Below are positions 1-11,500 of a stretch of 64,000 nucleotides of DNA, piece after piece. Location of the stretch: assembly GCF_905220565.1 (NCBI RefSeq), contig NC_059401.1, positions 9,172,766-9,236,765 of the forward strand, written 5' to 3'. The first letter of the stretch is position 1. The number at the start of each line of letters is the position of its first letter. Below the pieces are notes generated by a model that had not been told where the DNA came from, did no database searches, and saw only the letters and a program-made list of their open reading frames with translations. This stretch comes from Melitaea cinxia (Eukaryota; Arthropoda; Insecta; Lepidoptera; Nymphalidae). The position numbers and the translations under genes were made by a program.

Positions 1-274
1 AAAATATTTCAAGAAACCATAAAGTGGCAAATTACGAATTTATATCACTTTGGTATATATCAGTGCGTTATAACAACAGGCACTTTATAATAATACGTTT
101 GGTTGTATGCCACATAACCTCTTTATCGATCCCGATACCAATAACAACCTGTTCGATTTTACGACAAGCGAGTATTTTCCGTTAATGGCATACTCGTAGG
201 TATTGTGACGAAATATTCTATTTTTTTTTTGCATTTTATAGGTTTGTAAATGTTGTAAATTTTTGTATTACTTA

Positions 275-618
275 ACGCTTCAGCCTGTAATATCCCACTA
301 CTGGGCATAGGCCTCTTTCCCCATGTAGGAAAAGGATCAGAGCTTAATCCACCACGCTGTTCCAATGCGGGTTGGCGGATATATTCCCTACTATGAGTAA
401 CGATCGCTTTCAGGTGTACATGATAACAACCAGGACCGACGGCTTAACGTGCTACGAGGCACGGTGGGGAGACCCACACGGATTGCACAAACACCCAGAC
501 CACGGCAAATACCTGTATGGCCAATACAAATGTTTATCATTTGCGGGGATCGAACCCGCAACCGCCAGCGCAACAGGTACAATTCATGGCTGTGACCGTT
601 ACGCCAACGCGGCGTCAC
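275..618 (-). mobile_element. tRNA-derived SINE, near full length
   Basis: Read on the minus strand, the element starts with a tRNA-like head that carries an A box (TTGGCGTAACGG at about 600-611) and a perfect B box (GGTTCGATCCC at about 545-555). The body then runs to a tail ending in the motif for 'CAGGCTGAAGCG'. The insertion is bounded by the 8-bp direct repeat ATTACTTA at 267-274 and 619-626, a plausible target-site duplication. Open frames across it are chance readings of the repeat. Other copies in this window are at 6361-6680, 14941-15278, 42952-43319 and 57256-57603. Confidence 0.85.
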
Positions 619-626
619 ATTACTTA

Positions 627-1700
627 TGGAGTTTGCGTTATATTACATATGAAGATTGAATAAATAAATAAAAACAACGATTCTACACACAGCTCAATAA
701 AATAAAAATATAATAAATTTTAAGTTTTTCAGTCGGTTTAAATCAGACGAAGCTCCAAACGTTTACGATTTAAACGTGACCATGATTGCTGTAAAGTATC
801 CGAACCGTCGAATTTAAAAAACTTAATAAACCACGATAAAATTCGAAAAAGTTGTTTTATTATAAATGAGTGAAATTCGCGTAAACATTAGAAAACAATA
901 TTTGAAACTTTTACTTAGTGATTCGAAAGTCTATAAAACCAAAATGCGTCACGATAAAAAAAACCAACACATAAATGTATAGGAAAGAATGAGAATACAT
1001 TTACTACCTAAAACGCGTAAGCGACGCCTTTTGCATGGCGTTTACGACTTTTTTTACGAGATCCTGATCATCATTGATAGAAAAAATCGCAACGGCCTAC
1101 ATTCCTACTATTTATTATTAATTTTAACTTTTGCCGAGTCTAAATGAATTTGTAAGAGCTTTTACACTGAAAAGCACATGTCAATCCACGTTTACGATGT
1201 CAAGGTAGATATTTTTTGGTTGTCGCCGCATCATTTTATGAAGATCGGTTTTAAGTAATATCTTAATATCTATTGCAAACCGTTAGATTGACTGTAACTT
1301 TTTGACAGTTCAAAACAAGTACTAAAAAAATTAAAGTTTGGTAAAACAAAATTCATTAAAAAGCAAAAAAAAATATGTAAATTAAAATATTGCGTAAGTA
1401 TTACGTGTTTAAAATAAATAATAATGGTCACCTCTCGTTCTAATTAACCTTTAGTCAAGATATCAAAATTTAATAATTTACCCCATCAAACAACTCGTTA
1501 AAATTGACCTTTCTTAATCTTATCAACGAACAGTTTAGGCTTTTAAATGAATAACGGAATCAAATAAACAGCCTAACTCACCGACATAGTAGGTATGTGA
1601 TTTAATATTTTACTTATATGTTTGATAAATTTAATTCTCGCTTGTATAAAATTATTATTTTAAGCAAGTTCAAGTGGAATTATACTTTTTTGGGCACTAT
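627..1700. other. AT-rich stretch without recognised gene
   Basis: About 1.1 kb of AT-rich sequence with no sustained coding frame and no repeat I can name. It may be an intron of the transporter gene whose last exon lies at 3114, but nothing here proves that. Confidence 0.4.
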
Positions 1701-1711
1701 TTTATACTCGG

Positions 1712-2255
1712 CGCATGTGTGCGTGCGCGCGTGTGTGCGTGTGTGCGTGCGTGTGTGCGTGCGTGCGTGCGTGCGGGCGTGCGTGCGTGCGTGCATGCGT
1801 GCGTGCGTGCATGCGTGCGTGCTTGCGTCCATGCGTCCGTCCGTCCGTGCGTCCGTCCGTCCGTGCGTCCGTCTGTGCGTCCGTCCGTCCGTGCGTCCGA
1901 CCGTCCGTGTGCCCGTCCGTGCGTCCGTCCGTCCGTGTGTCCGTCCGTCCGTCCGTCCGTCCGTCCGACCGTACGTTCGTGCGTCCGTGCGTGCATGTAT
2001 GTGTGTGTGTGTGAGTGTGTGAGTGCGCGTGTGCGTGCGTGTCCGTGTGTGTGTGTGTGTGTGCGTGAGAGTGCGAGCGTGCGCGTGTGCGCATGTGCGC
2101 GTGTGCGCGTGTGTACGTGTGTGCGTGTGTGCGTGTTGCGTGTGTGCGTGCGTGCGGGTGCGCGGGTGTGCGTGTGCGCATGTGCGCGTGTGCGCGTGTG
2201 CGCGGGTGTGCGTGTGCGGGTGTGCACGCGCGCCTTTGTGTGTGTGTGTGTAGCG
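1712..2255. repeat. Degenerate GT-rich tetranucleotide array (GTGC/GTCC/GTGT)
   Basis: About 540 bp made almost entirely of GT-containing short units. The first block is (GTGC)n/(GTGT)n, the middle block (about 1825-1990) is dominated by (GTCC)n with GTGC interspersions, and the last block returns to GTGT/GTGC. Because the unit does not share a factor of three with codons, every frame on both strands stays open and reads as Cys/Val/Arg or His/Thr/Arg repeats; none of these frames is a gene. The array is unusually CpG-rich for this AT-rich region. Confidence 0.93.
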
Positions 2256-2734
2256 ATATCTTCGACGTTTCTGCGCAGATTTACGTAATTCTTTTTGTTT
2301 GAAATTGTATACTAACTACCAAGGCTTCTTAGTGGTTTTAATTTGGAGTAATAAAATTTCCTTCTAGTTTCCACATTTTTTTTTATTTAGTATGAAATAA
2401 CCAAAAGTAAAATGAATGTAGCAAAATATAAAATTTAATGAATAATGTAAAATATAAATTGTTGACAATTACTCTTTTATAGAAAAAAAAGATAATAATG
2501 AGGTTAGAAATTTTCCTAATATAAAAAGTTCACCTATGTGTGGGTACTACTACACAGCTGTCTTGTAATTTGATGATAGTATTAATATGATGAATAGAAT
2601 ACGTATAAATGTCAACTCTTAAATACTAGTGAATTAAATATGATCAAGGTCATTGAAGGTATATTTTGAAGAAATGAGTTTAAAAAGGCAACTAAAAAGT
2701 ATGAAATAAATAAAATAAACGCTTCACATTCGGC

Positions 2735-2912
2735 ACCCAGTAGGATTGTCTCGTGTCAGGTGTCCGGAAACACAAAATACACAAACGAAAACGCTCAAAT
2801 CACGACAAACATCTATATAGACAAAATAAATGTATATACGGAAATCGGATCCGTAACTGCTAGCGCAACAGACAGTGCTACGAGTATGGCCACTGCGCCA
2901 ACGGGTCGTCGA
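2735..2912 (-). mobile_element. Degraded SINE with tRNA-like head
   Basis: On the minus strand the 5' part (about 2825-2912) resembles the tRNA-like head of the other SINEs here, with 'GTTGGCGCAGTGG' as an A box and 'GTTACGGATCCG' in the B-box position. The body is too diverged to align fully by eye. No clear target-site duplication was seen. Confidence 0.5.
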
Positions 2913-3113
2913 TAAATTAATATATGCTTTATAAGTATTGTTGTTAAACCGTTACCTCATTCTATAATACTTAGTACATATTTATGAAATAACCATTTGT
3001 TGTTTGAATAAATTTTCATTTACTGTTATTGTTTCACCATCAGTTTTCAAAATAACCTCTAAATATTTTTTTTTAAAAAATCATATATTTTTTATAACTA
3101 TTTTTTGTTTCAG

Positions 3114-3352
3114 TTATCGCGGCGGTGCTAATACCCAACCTGAGCAGCATCATCTCTCTAGTGGGTGCATTCAGCAGCTCCGCACTGGCACTAATATTCC
3201 CACCTATAATTGAAATAGTAACGTTCTGGCCCGACCGACTTGGAACAAAAGGTTGGATATTGTGGAAAGATCTTGCGATTGTAGTTTTCGGCGTAACAGG
3301 TTTTGCCTTCGGTACTTACGCAAGTTTGGGGAATATTTTAAAAGAGTCTTAA
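3114..3352 (+). CDS. Proton-coupled amino acid transporter-like protein, last exon only
   Basis: This is the terminal coding exon of a gene whose earlier exons lie left of the window. An acceptor (TTTTGTTTCAG) precedes 3114, the exon enters with two bases of a split codon, and 78 residues follow before the TAA at 3350-3352. The peptide starts IAAVLIPNLSSIISLVGAFS and has two hydrophobic segments, then a charged loop (WPDRLGTKGW), then a final hydrophobic segment ending GTYASLGNIL. This matches the last two membrane helices of the SLC36/PAT family, where the 'P-N/D-L..I.S..GA..SS.L...FP' pattern is typical. Such proteins move small amino acids with protons across plasma or lysosomal membranes. 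The substrate cannot be told from this piece. Family assignment is from remembered motifs. Confidence 0.8.
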
Positions 3353-5278
3353 AGATTATATTATAGTAGAGGTTATAACAAAACCACAGTTACAAAAACG
3401 ATTATATAATAACAGACCAACGGATCGCACACTGATTAGTGTAAGGTGTAAAATTATTACGTTTCACTATATTATATATATATGTGGCTATAAATAAGTT
3501 CACTCACCAGAGCCTGAGTGTTGCAGCGTCAAGATATTTTAAAAAAATTTAATCAAATGTGGCATATGTATATTCATAGTCAAATTTTAATTTATTCCCT
3601 AAATGTTAATGTTTAAGGATTATTTATATTTTTTAATGTCTTTGTAGTTTAAAGGCGTTACTAAGTTTTATTCTTTAATGTTATTCGAAACTGTCTCTAC
3701 CGTTAAACTTTTCGGTCGTTATTACAAACTGTCATATGTCGTATTAATGTCAAGATTTTTTTAAATCACTGTCAATATTTGACACCAAAACGGGCATTTT
3801 TTGCGTTTCCATCAATTTCCTTAAAAGTCGCACACCTGCTGGACTCAATATCCGCTACAAGCATAAATAATTAATAGATATAATAATAATATTTGACTCT
3901 CATAAAACCATGACAATAATAGAATAATAATAGAAATGACTTGAAATATATTTATACATATTTTATTTTAGTTGATAGGTGTAGAGTGAAATGAAGTGAT
4001 CACATTTATTTATTTTAAGAGATACTTACTAGTATTAAAACGATAAGTTATTGCTATTTCAATATTTTAATGACGAATAGTATTTTTAATGTAATAATAT
4101 TTAAAATGTTCTTGTTATATGCGCTTGTTGTATAACATTGTTTCTAATGTAGGAAGAAAATAGGAATCTCTGTTTCAAAAAGTTTGTGAATAGAAGTTGT
4201 ATATTTTAAAATTTTGTTCAATGATAAAAATATTTATAAGGAAACTACGTAAAGTAGAATTTCCCATAAAAGATAGTCATTAAAATGAGCTTATTTTGCT
4301 ACTGTTGTCATTTTTTCGTTTATATCTACAATATTGTTTTAATATTATTTTTTTACATAATTTTGTATTTTTGTGTAATGATAGTAAACAAATGTGATAT
4401 AATCGGTTTTATAACACAAAGGTTTTTCTAGTTTACTTAATCGTATATTGATTTTATATAAAGCTTTAATTTAAATATATGGTTACCAGTCCTAAAGTTA
4501 CAGGTTTTACTTTAATGTGACCATAGAATCACAGATTTAAAAATATTTTTGCTTAAGAATATTAAATATAATAATCAAACAGCAAACGCTACAAATTTAT
4601 TATTTTATATTTATAAATAATTTTTACCTCGAATTATTCCAATCAAAACTCTATTACAAGAGTTTCATGCATGCAATTAGTTTTATTTAAAATAATAGTG
4701 ACTGTAAACCAAATTAAGTAGTACAACATGAAATATTTTTATTGTTAATTTTTACTTCTGTAACAGGGAAAGTAAAGAAGTAAGAAAACTGTATTTCACA
4801 GACCTGTAGACCTTAACTTGTTTTCGGAAAAAAATATTACGTATTTATGTTTACAAATTATATAGTTATCTAATAAATTTACTGTATCACAATATTATTA
4901 AATTTTTATTTACAATAAATAAAGAACAAGCCTAGGCTCGAATTATTAACTGCATTCGTGTGTAACAAATATCAGCGACTTCATAGTAGTTGTTTTTAAT
5001 ATATTTTTTTATGCTACTATGATCACTTACTACTGACATTCGCTATCTTCTCAAACGGCCACTCTTCTCGAGTATGACTTACGTATTTCACTCTTTCTGA
5101 CAAATGTACTGAAATAAATGAACTTGATGTATAATAATGGTTTTGTTTTCACAAATAGGATACAACAACAGGTAAAAATTTACCTTACTGAATTTAAATA
5201 TTGTTTGTAATTATTTTTTTTTTAATTATTGAAAAATTTAATATTTTTACATCATCTGTTTGTAATCGTATTTATATT
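3353..5278. other. Transporter 3' UTR and intergenic AT-rich DNA
   Basis: Very AT-rich, no coding frame of note. Several AATAAA-like signals occur (for example about 4917 and 5112), so part of it is presumably 3' UTR of the transporter. I cannot pick the true polyadenylation site. Confidence 0.5.
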
Positions 5279-5787
5279 GGGGGGCGTCCATAAATTACGT
5301 GAAGTATTTTTTAAAATTTTCTGTCCCTCCCTCCACCCCTGGTGAGATTTCGTGAGGTTTTATTCAACCCTCTCCCCCATCCCCCAATCTCACGTGATAT
5401 TTTTCAAAATGTGGGTTTATTACGTAAACGCGTTGGATTGTTATTGTAAAAAGAAAAAAAAATGCTTCGTGCTTTTATTTACGACTAGTTAAGACTAGTA
5501 ATCAGACACAATCAACAAATCAGACAGTAGATGTTTAACGTCGAAGTATGAATGAAATTATTTTCTTTCGGACGAATTAGTGAATGATCTTAATCGTATT
5601 GCGATTACGCTTAAGATTAAATCTTAAACATGTATAATCTGGATTAAATGGACCAAAATAGTATAATTGTTTTTTTGTTTCGATCAGAAAAAAATTGCGT
5701 GATATTTGCCGAGCCAACGTTAGATTAGATTTGACTCGACCCCCCCCCCCCCCCCTTAAACATCTCACGTATTTTATGAACGCCCCC
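5279..5787. mobile_element. MITE-like element with GGGGGCGT ends
   Basis: The ends are inverted copies: GGGGGCGTCCATAAATTACG at the left and, on the other strand, GGGGGCGTTCATAAAATACG from the right. Inside, a pyrimidine-rich block, the phrase ACGTAAACGCGTTGGATTG and a poly-C run (about 5741-5755) are shared, in opposite orientation, with 46207-46605. No transposase frame is present, so it is non-autonomous. Confidence 0.8.
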
Positions 5788-6360
5788 TTGTAACTTATTT
5801 AATTGCGTCCATATTAATAAATTGTTTTGTAAGTTTAGTCAATTTTATTTAATTGGTTTATTTAATTTTATATTGTTAACAAATGTAAAGAAATCAACCA
5901 TCTGCTTTTGTGGCACGAATGAAAAAAAAAATAATAAAAATGAAATAGTTGAATACGGAGCCAGGTATTTCATATATGGTAGTTAGTGAAAATTTATAAC
6001 TTATTACATTTTTTTGCTTTTGCAAGTATATTATTTTGTATAGAGATTGTTATATAAAAACTTTAAAAATAAATAAATAGTTTAAGTAAGAATTGTAATT
6101 ATAACTATCGTACCGACCCCAGAGTATGCCCAAAAAACATGTAAAAAATTGTCACCTTATCAACTTGCTGTATTGACAACACGAAACTTTTATTTAGTCG
6201 ATTAACCAAAAACATGACAATGTTATTGTTGCTTATAATCGTTACCTAGTTATAGTGTGTATTTCTTTTATCAAGAACAATCTTAGTAAAATATTTTCAA
6301 ATTAAAACTTCAGTATCGATTTGTTACGTAGGTATTTATCATAACTACTCACAACATTGG

Positions 6361-6680
6361 TTTGCGGCTGTTGCGCTGGCGGTTGCGGGTTCAATCACCG
6401 CAAATGACAAACATTTTTATTGGCCATACAGATGTATGCCGTGGTCGGTGTGTTTGTGCAGTCTTTGTGGGTCTCCCCACCGTGCTTCGGAGAGCATGTT
6501 AAGCCATCGGTCCCGGTTGTTATCATGTACCAGGTGTACATAGCGATCGTTACTCATAGTAGGTAATATATCCGCCAACCCGCAATGGAGCAGCGTGGTG
6601 GATTCAGCTATCTGATCCTTCTCCTACATGGGAAAGAGGCCTATACCTAGTAGTGGGATATTACAGGCTGAACCGTTACA
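6361..6680 (+). mobile_element. SINE, 5' truncated
   Basis: Same family as 275-618 but lacks the A box: it begins inside the head ('GGCTGTTGCGCTGGCGG') and has a damaged B box (GGTTCAATCAC). The body and the end 'TTACAGGCTGAA' are well kept. The AT-rich DNA from 5788 to 6360 shows nothing else. Confidence 0.8.
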
Positions 6681-6874
6681 ATTAAATTTATAAGATTATA
6701 AAAACGTATACCTAACTAATTGAAATGTTTATAAAATATGAATAAAAGAAAATTTATACCTACATTATGGGGTAGTTACGGTATTTATGTATAAAATTGT
6801 ATGTTTATTCCTTAGCTTATGAAATATTTAATAAAGCGCTTTACCAATACTTATGATTTGTTTAATTTTTTCCT

Positions 6875-6995
6875 TTCATCATCATCATCATCATTTCAGC
6901 CTATTGCAGTCCACTGTTGGGCATAGGCCTACACAAGTTCGCGCCAAAAATGTTGTGAACTCATGTCTGTTGCCCATAGTCACCAGGCCAAAATA
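6875..6995 (-). mobile_element. RTE-type LINE 3' tail fragment
   Basis: On the minus strand this fragment ends in a (GATGAT)n tail (the CATCAT run at about 6877-6895). Before it come phrases also seen at 24380-24490 and 45560-45660 (GGGCAA...CATGAGTT, 'CTTGTG..GGCCTATG', 'CAGTGGACTGC'). A TGATGA-type tail is typical of RTE-clade LINEs. Confidence 0.65.
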
Positions 6996-7073
6996 TGACA
7001 AACTTTTTATACTAATTGATTAAGCCTCAATTAATTATTATAATAAATTAAAATATAAAACGGATGCGGATGT

Positions 7074-7256
7074 TTTAACCGAGTTCAAAAAATGGATGTT
7101 CTCAATTCATTTCATAACCTTTTACTGGGTATCTATACCGATTTAGATTATTCTTTTTTTTATCGAAAGCCGATGCTTACCGTGTGGATCCGTTTAAATT
7201 TGATCGAGATCTAATGAGTACTTGTTGAGCTGTCCCTAATAATGCGTATTTAATTG
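7074..7256 (+). repeat. Partial copy of the AACCGACTTC repeat
   Basis: Carries 'TTAACCGAGTTCAAAAAATG' at its left and then the characteristic run with ACCGATTT, ATCGAAAGCCGATG and ATCGAGATCTAA. It is the same family as the full copy at 49878-50437. Confidence 0.6.
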
Positions 7257-7765
7257 GCTAGTACCTGGGTGACCAAGCATAGCTCGGTATTTTTAGAAAA
7301 TCGTGTTTTTTGGAAATCATATTTAAATGCGAATTACATATTTATAAAATAAGAATAATATTTTTCGATTTTACCGACATAATAATAAAAAAATATGAAT
7401 TGGCTATTTAAATAAAAAATAACGAGTGCAATTAGAAAAAAAAAGAAAAATAATTATCGATCTGGAAATATGAGGATTTGAACTGTGGCCTTTTCGGGCG
7501 ATCGCGACCGGCCGATTTCCCACCTGAGCTATTACAACTTTATTAACAACTGCGAAATTTACCTTCGTATTCTAATGATGTTATAGCAATTTTTTTATTG
7601 CCTAAAAACAGGGATAAAACGATATTTTCTAAAAATGAATGCTAGCTATATCAATTTATCTTCCCCGAAATCTCCTGCATACAAAATTTCATGAAAATCG
7701 TTGGAGCTGTTTCTGTTCCGAGATTCAGATTATTTATATATATATATATATATATATAAGATATG
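7257..7765 (+). mobile_element. Helitron-like or SINE-like interspersed repeat with internal tRNA-like block
   Basis: Begins 'CTAGTACCTGGGTGACCAAG' and ends near a (TA)n run at 7735-7758 after 'AATTTCATGAAAATCGTTGG'. I recognise this layout as a common lepidopteran repeat. In its middle, on the minus strand at 7478-7545, is a tRNA-like block with a perfect A box (TAGCTCAGGTGG) and a B box (AGTTCAAATCC). Class assignment is uncertain. Confidence 0.5.
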
Positions 7766-7829
7766 AATACCCATGTATAATGTAAATCGAAGTCGGTTGT
7801 TTTCGTTTGAAAGCAAAGGGACTGGTGCT

Positions 7830-8150
7830 AAATTCTAACGCTGGCACCTCACGGCGATGTTTGACCATGCATAACTTTTTACAGAGTGGTCCGAATTTGA
7901 TAATTCTTTTTTTTTTTTTATTGAAAAGGCTGCACTTTGAAATTGAATGTCGCCTAGAAGGCTAGGAAGAAGAGATTACGGCTCGCAGCTTGCTTGGCAT
8001 AGGCATGGGAAAGAGCAAAGTCTGCATTTTCAAACTTTCTTATTTTATTTTTTTTATTAGTAGTACGGTAATAATAATCATGATGTACCTACCTTTTCTA
8101 AATTCTTGTATTGTAACCTTTAATTTGATACCCATATTGTAGTATACGAA
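7830..8150 (+). repeat. Interspersed repeat shared with 47740-48010
   Basis: Several phrases are shared with 47740-48010 in inverted orientation: 'GACCATGCATAACTTTTTAC', 'GGCTCGCAGCTTGCTTGGCA' followed by 'TAGGCATGGGAAAGAGCA', and the 'TACGGTAATAATAATCAT' stretch. No coding potential. The element class is unknown. Confidence 0.7.
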
Positions 8151-8302
8151 AAAAAAGTTTTTTTTTTTTCATTAACTACAATGGCTTCGCTCAGCCGTCA
8201 TGTTTGATTTTTTTAACGTCACCTACCTAAGAACACTTGAGCTGCCAAGATAAATCTAACGATACTTCAATTATGTAAATCCGTTCAGCGGTTCTTTTTT
8301 TA

Positions 8303-8580
8303 TATATCACTAGGTCGGCAAACAAGCGTACGACTCACCTGATGGTAAGAGATTACCGTAGCTTATAGACGCCTGCAACACCAGAAGCATCGCAAGCGCG
8401 TTTCCGACCCAATCCCCAATCCCCCCCCCCCCCCAGGAGCTCTGGTCACCTTACACACCAACAGGAACACAATACTACTTGAAAACAGTATTATTTAGCT
8501 GTGATCTTCTGTAAGGTCGAGGTACTTCCCCAGTCGGGCTGCTCCAGATTTTGAACAGGAAATTCCTGCTATCCCTCAGT
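8303..8580 (-). mobile_element. 5'-truncated LINE, 3' UTR only
   Basis: In reverse orientation this is the same sequence as the 3' UTR of the LINE at 40660-42445. It includes GGAGCAGCCCGACTGGGG..., GGTGACCAGAGCTCCTGG, a poly-C run at about 8420, and the end 'GTACGCTTGTTTGCCGACCTA'. No reverse-transcriptase part remains. Confidence 0.8.
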
Positions 8581-9096
8581 TAAAGGTTCGGGTACTGGTT
8601 CTGGAGATATGAGGTAATGAAGAATATTACATACTTACATACAAACAAGATACGCGCGAAAAACACAACTTTTCTTTTGCAGTTGGGTAAAAATGTATCT
8701 ATATATATTGTATTGTATTGTTATGGGCTCGGTTTTCCACATTTAGACACACAGGTGGTCTGTTATGTGTGTATCTATATATATATTTTATACTATTAAA
8801 CATGTGATGAATGCTACGCCGGGTTTCACTGCTAGTATTTTATAATTTTATTACGTAAACGTAGTTTTTTTATTTTCTATGTGGTCCTATAATAAATACA
8901 CTTTAAAATATAATACAAGTATTTTATACACTCTTTTTAAATTTGGGAACGAGATTTCGCAATACAACCTTGTAAAAATTATCTTTCACTAAAAAGTGTA
9001 AACTATTAATTTTGATATTTCCAGTAAATTTTAGAACGAAATGCAGGTACGGGCAACATTGAGCAGAAAATGTCATTCCTAGACAACAATTAAAAA

Positions 9097-10002
9097 ATGT
9101 CGGAATCGTGTCAAGACGGTAATTGTCATGGAAATAATGAATTTGGACCTGATGAATCACCAACGAAGCTTATTGTTAATTATATTCCTGAAGTCATGAC
9201 GCAGGATATGATGTTCTCGCTGTTTTCTACTATGGGCAAATTAGAAAGTTGTAAATTGATAGCCAACAGAGGGTATGGTTTCGTCGAGTACTCTCGCCCA
9301 GAGGATGCAGTTAAAGCACGCAAGGCCTTCAATGGTCTGCTAATGCAGAACAAGACGTTAAAAGTCTCACACGCCTTACTCAACCCTGAATTGAAGCCAC
9401 CCTCCAAACCGGAAGCAGACTGGAATCTCTACGTTTGTAACCTGCCTAACGAACTGACCTTGCAAGATTTACATGGACTTTTCGCACAATTTGGTAAAAT
9501 AGTTAATTCTCGTATTGCTTCAGGCATAGCTTTTGTTTTATATGAGCATCAATACGAAGCGGAGAGAGCCATTCATAATATTAATGGTACTACACCCCCG
9601 GGTTTTTTACACCCATTAACTGTTAAGTATGCTAATAAAAGTAATCCTAACAAACACAAAAACAATAATAATAATTTTTCAAAGAATTCGCTTATAAAAC
9701 CCTATCACTGGATTAATCATGTAAGTGGTATGGGAGATCATAATTCTCCTAGCACATGGTCTATATACATTTATAATATTGCTCCGGAGGTAGAAGAACT
9801 GACTTTGTGGCAATTATTCGGTCCATATGGTGCTATTGTATCAGTTAAGATTATAAGAGACCATCAGTCTAATAAGAGTAAGGGTTTCGGATTTGTGACT
9901 ATGAGAAATTATGACCAGGCGGCGATGGCAATACAAGCATTAAATGGTTATGTACTTCACGGCCAGCCTCTATCTGTAAGTTTCAAAACACAGAAGAGAT
10001 AA
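9097..10002 (+). CDS. Intronless ELAV/Hu-family RNA-binding protein with three RRMs
   Basis: A single uninterrupted frame encodes 301 aa with three RNA-recognition motifs. RRM1 is at about 23-94, with RNP2 LIVNYI (25-30) and RNP1 RGYGFVEY (58-65). RRM2 is at about 110-178, with RNP2 LYVCNL (111-116) and a weaker RNP1 SGIAFVLY (142-149). An Asn/Lys-rich linker follows (about 180-217). RRM3 is at about 222-299, with IYIYNI and KGFGFVTM. The order, the long RRM2-RRM3 hinge and phrases such as LWQLFGPYGA identify the ELAV/Hu family, which binds AU/U-rich RNA and controls splicing or mRNA stability. Compared with remembered ELAV proteins, the beta2-beta3 loops of RRM1 and RRM2 are about 8 residues shorter. 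ELAV genes are normally multi-exonic, so the lack of introns suggests a retroposed copy that kept its frame. The start follows an in-frame TAA at 9091. Expression cannot be judged. Confidence 0.88.
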   Translation: MSESCQDGNCHGNNEFGPDESPTKLIVNYIPEVMTQDMMFSLFSTMGKLESCKLIANRGYGFVEYSRPEDAVKARKAFNGLLMQNKTLKVSHALLNPELKPPSKPEADWNLYVCNLPNELTLQDLHGLFAQFGKIVNSRIASGIAFVLYEHQYEAERAIHNINGTTPPGFLHPLTVKYANKSNPNKHKNNNNNFSKNSLIKPYHWINHVSGMGDHNSPSTWSIYIYNIAPEVEELTLWQLFGPYGAIVSVKIIRDHQSNKSKGFGFVTMRNYDQAAMAIQALNGYVLHGQPLSVSFKTQKR

Positions 10003-11500
10003 TGGTGTAAGCTGCTTTTATCTTTACTACAATATCAGTACAGTAACGAATAGACAAAATGATTCCTTTTTCATTGGTACACATCAATTAACACAATGTA
10101 AGAAAATAGTGCTGAGACGTAATCCCATTTACAAGATTATATTAAGTGCAGTCTGTCAACTCTTGTTAAAAATATTATATTACTTTGAGCTGTCAATATT
10201 GTTAAGTTTGTTTCTTATTATGAATAATAATTTATTCAGTTTGCTCGTTAAATGTTTCAAGTTTACTAGAAGTTTAAGATTTGTATTGAATATGATTGTT
10301 GTTTGAAAGTTCAACATCAGTTGTGAGCTAAGTGCTTTGATTATTATTTTATCTATTATTTAAGTATAATATACCATTTTAAAATGTGCTTTTACAAGAT
10401 CTTACTAATATAAGCCACATTGAGATGTTTAATCAGCTACTAGTTTTAGTTGTACACTTTTTATAACATGATGTCTATGTAGGTAGTAAAAACAAAATCT
10501 AGATTTTATCATATTTATACATTTAGTATAAAATTTGCTGAATTAAAATTCATTTTCACAATTTTAAAATGTGTTTTCATCTACACACTAGATATACATA
10601 TATTTTAATTATATTAATGTTTTTTTTTTTATTTTTATTTACCATATATTTTTTGTTTATCAATTTATAAAGCTTCTATTGATTACTCATAGTAGGCTAG
10701 GGTAGGTTTTTAAATTTCTAGACATTACATTTTCAATATGATTTTGTTATTTTTGTTTTCACGAATACTTTGATATCTATATATAGTCAATGTTTTATTT
10801 AGCCTTTATGGAAATATTTATTTGAAATATATTGTACATTTATTTCAATTGAGATTTTTATGTTTATTTTTTGTTTCATTATTTATGTGCTACCTTTTAT
10901 AATACCTTTAATAAATAAAAATAAATAAATATTTTAATCTATTTCACATACAATATATCAAGTGACATTAGAAAACAAATAATACTAAGAGAGAAAGTGT
11001 CTGTCTGGTGAAGTTTTCTTATAGTATTATAAATCAAGCAAGAATTTTCACTTCTTGCATGCCATTTGTTATTGCAAATAAAATGTTTATGAAAAATGTG
11101 AATCACATTATCACCTATATTTATAATGCCACTAAAAGTATTCAGTTCAATACAGACTTGTGCGAAATATTATCTTACTTAATTTTTTTCTTTCCGGTTT
11201 ACTTCTTTACTTCTTAGAGTTTTTGAATAACCATTGAGCTGGTTGTACCACTAATTGCTATTAAAACACACATATAGACAATAATATTTACCTAAAATAC
11301 ACAATAAAAACAATGTTGCATGGGATCAATATCACATATTTACAAATAAAAATAAAAATGTTATCACTGGTAATTTACTTGTTGATAAAAGTTTTGTAAA
11401 CTACAACATTTAATAGAATCGATTTCTTTATGATTAACCGATAATAAACGATTTTGATAGTCATCGAAAGGTTCCTAGAAGTATAAAATAATACCATATT
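10003..11500. other. 3' flank of the ELAV-like gene
   Basis: AT-rich with U-rich stretches and clustered AATAAA signals at about 10908-10930, a likely polyadenylation region for the gene ending at 10002. No further gene was recognised. Confidence 0.45.

Noticed and set aside
545..611. Possible tRNA gene (also at 15001, 43226, 57318)
   Set aside because: A and B boxes are present, but there is no complete cloverleaf with acceptor pairing, and the surrounding SINE body and target duplications explain the signal.
372..659. Open frames of 75-95 codons
   Set aside because: They lie wholly inside a SINE; the same frames recur in the other SINE copies with different breaks.
1618..2302. Several long open frames on both strands (up to 204 codons)
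   Set aside because: They are readings of the GTGC/GTCC microsatellite and give only Cys/Val/Arg or His/Thr/Arg repeats, with no domain and no codon bias.
6877..6895. Short direct repeats considered as a CRISPR-like or simple satellite array
   Set aside because: It is a plain CAT trinucleotide run forming the tail of an RTE LINE fragment.
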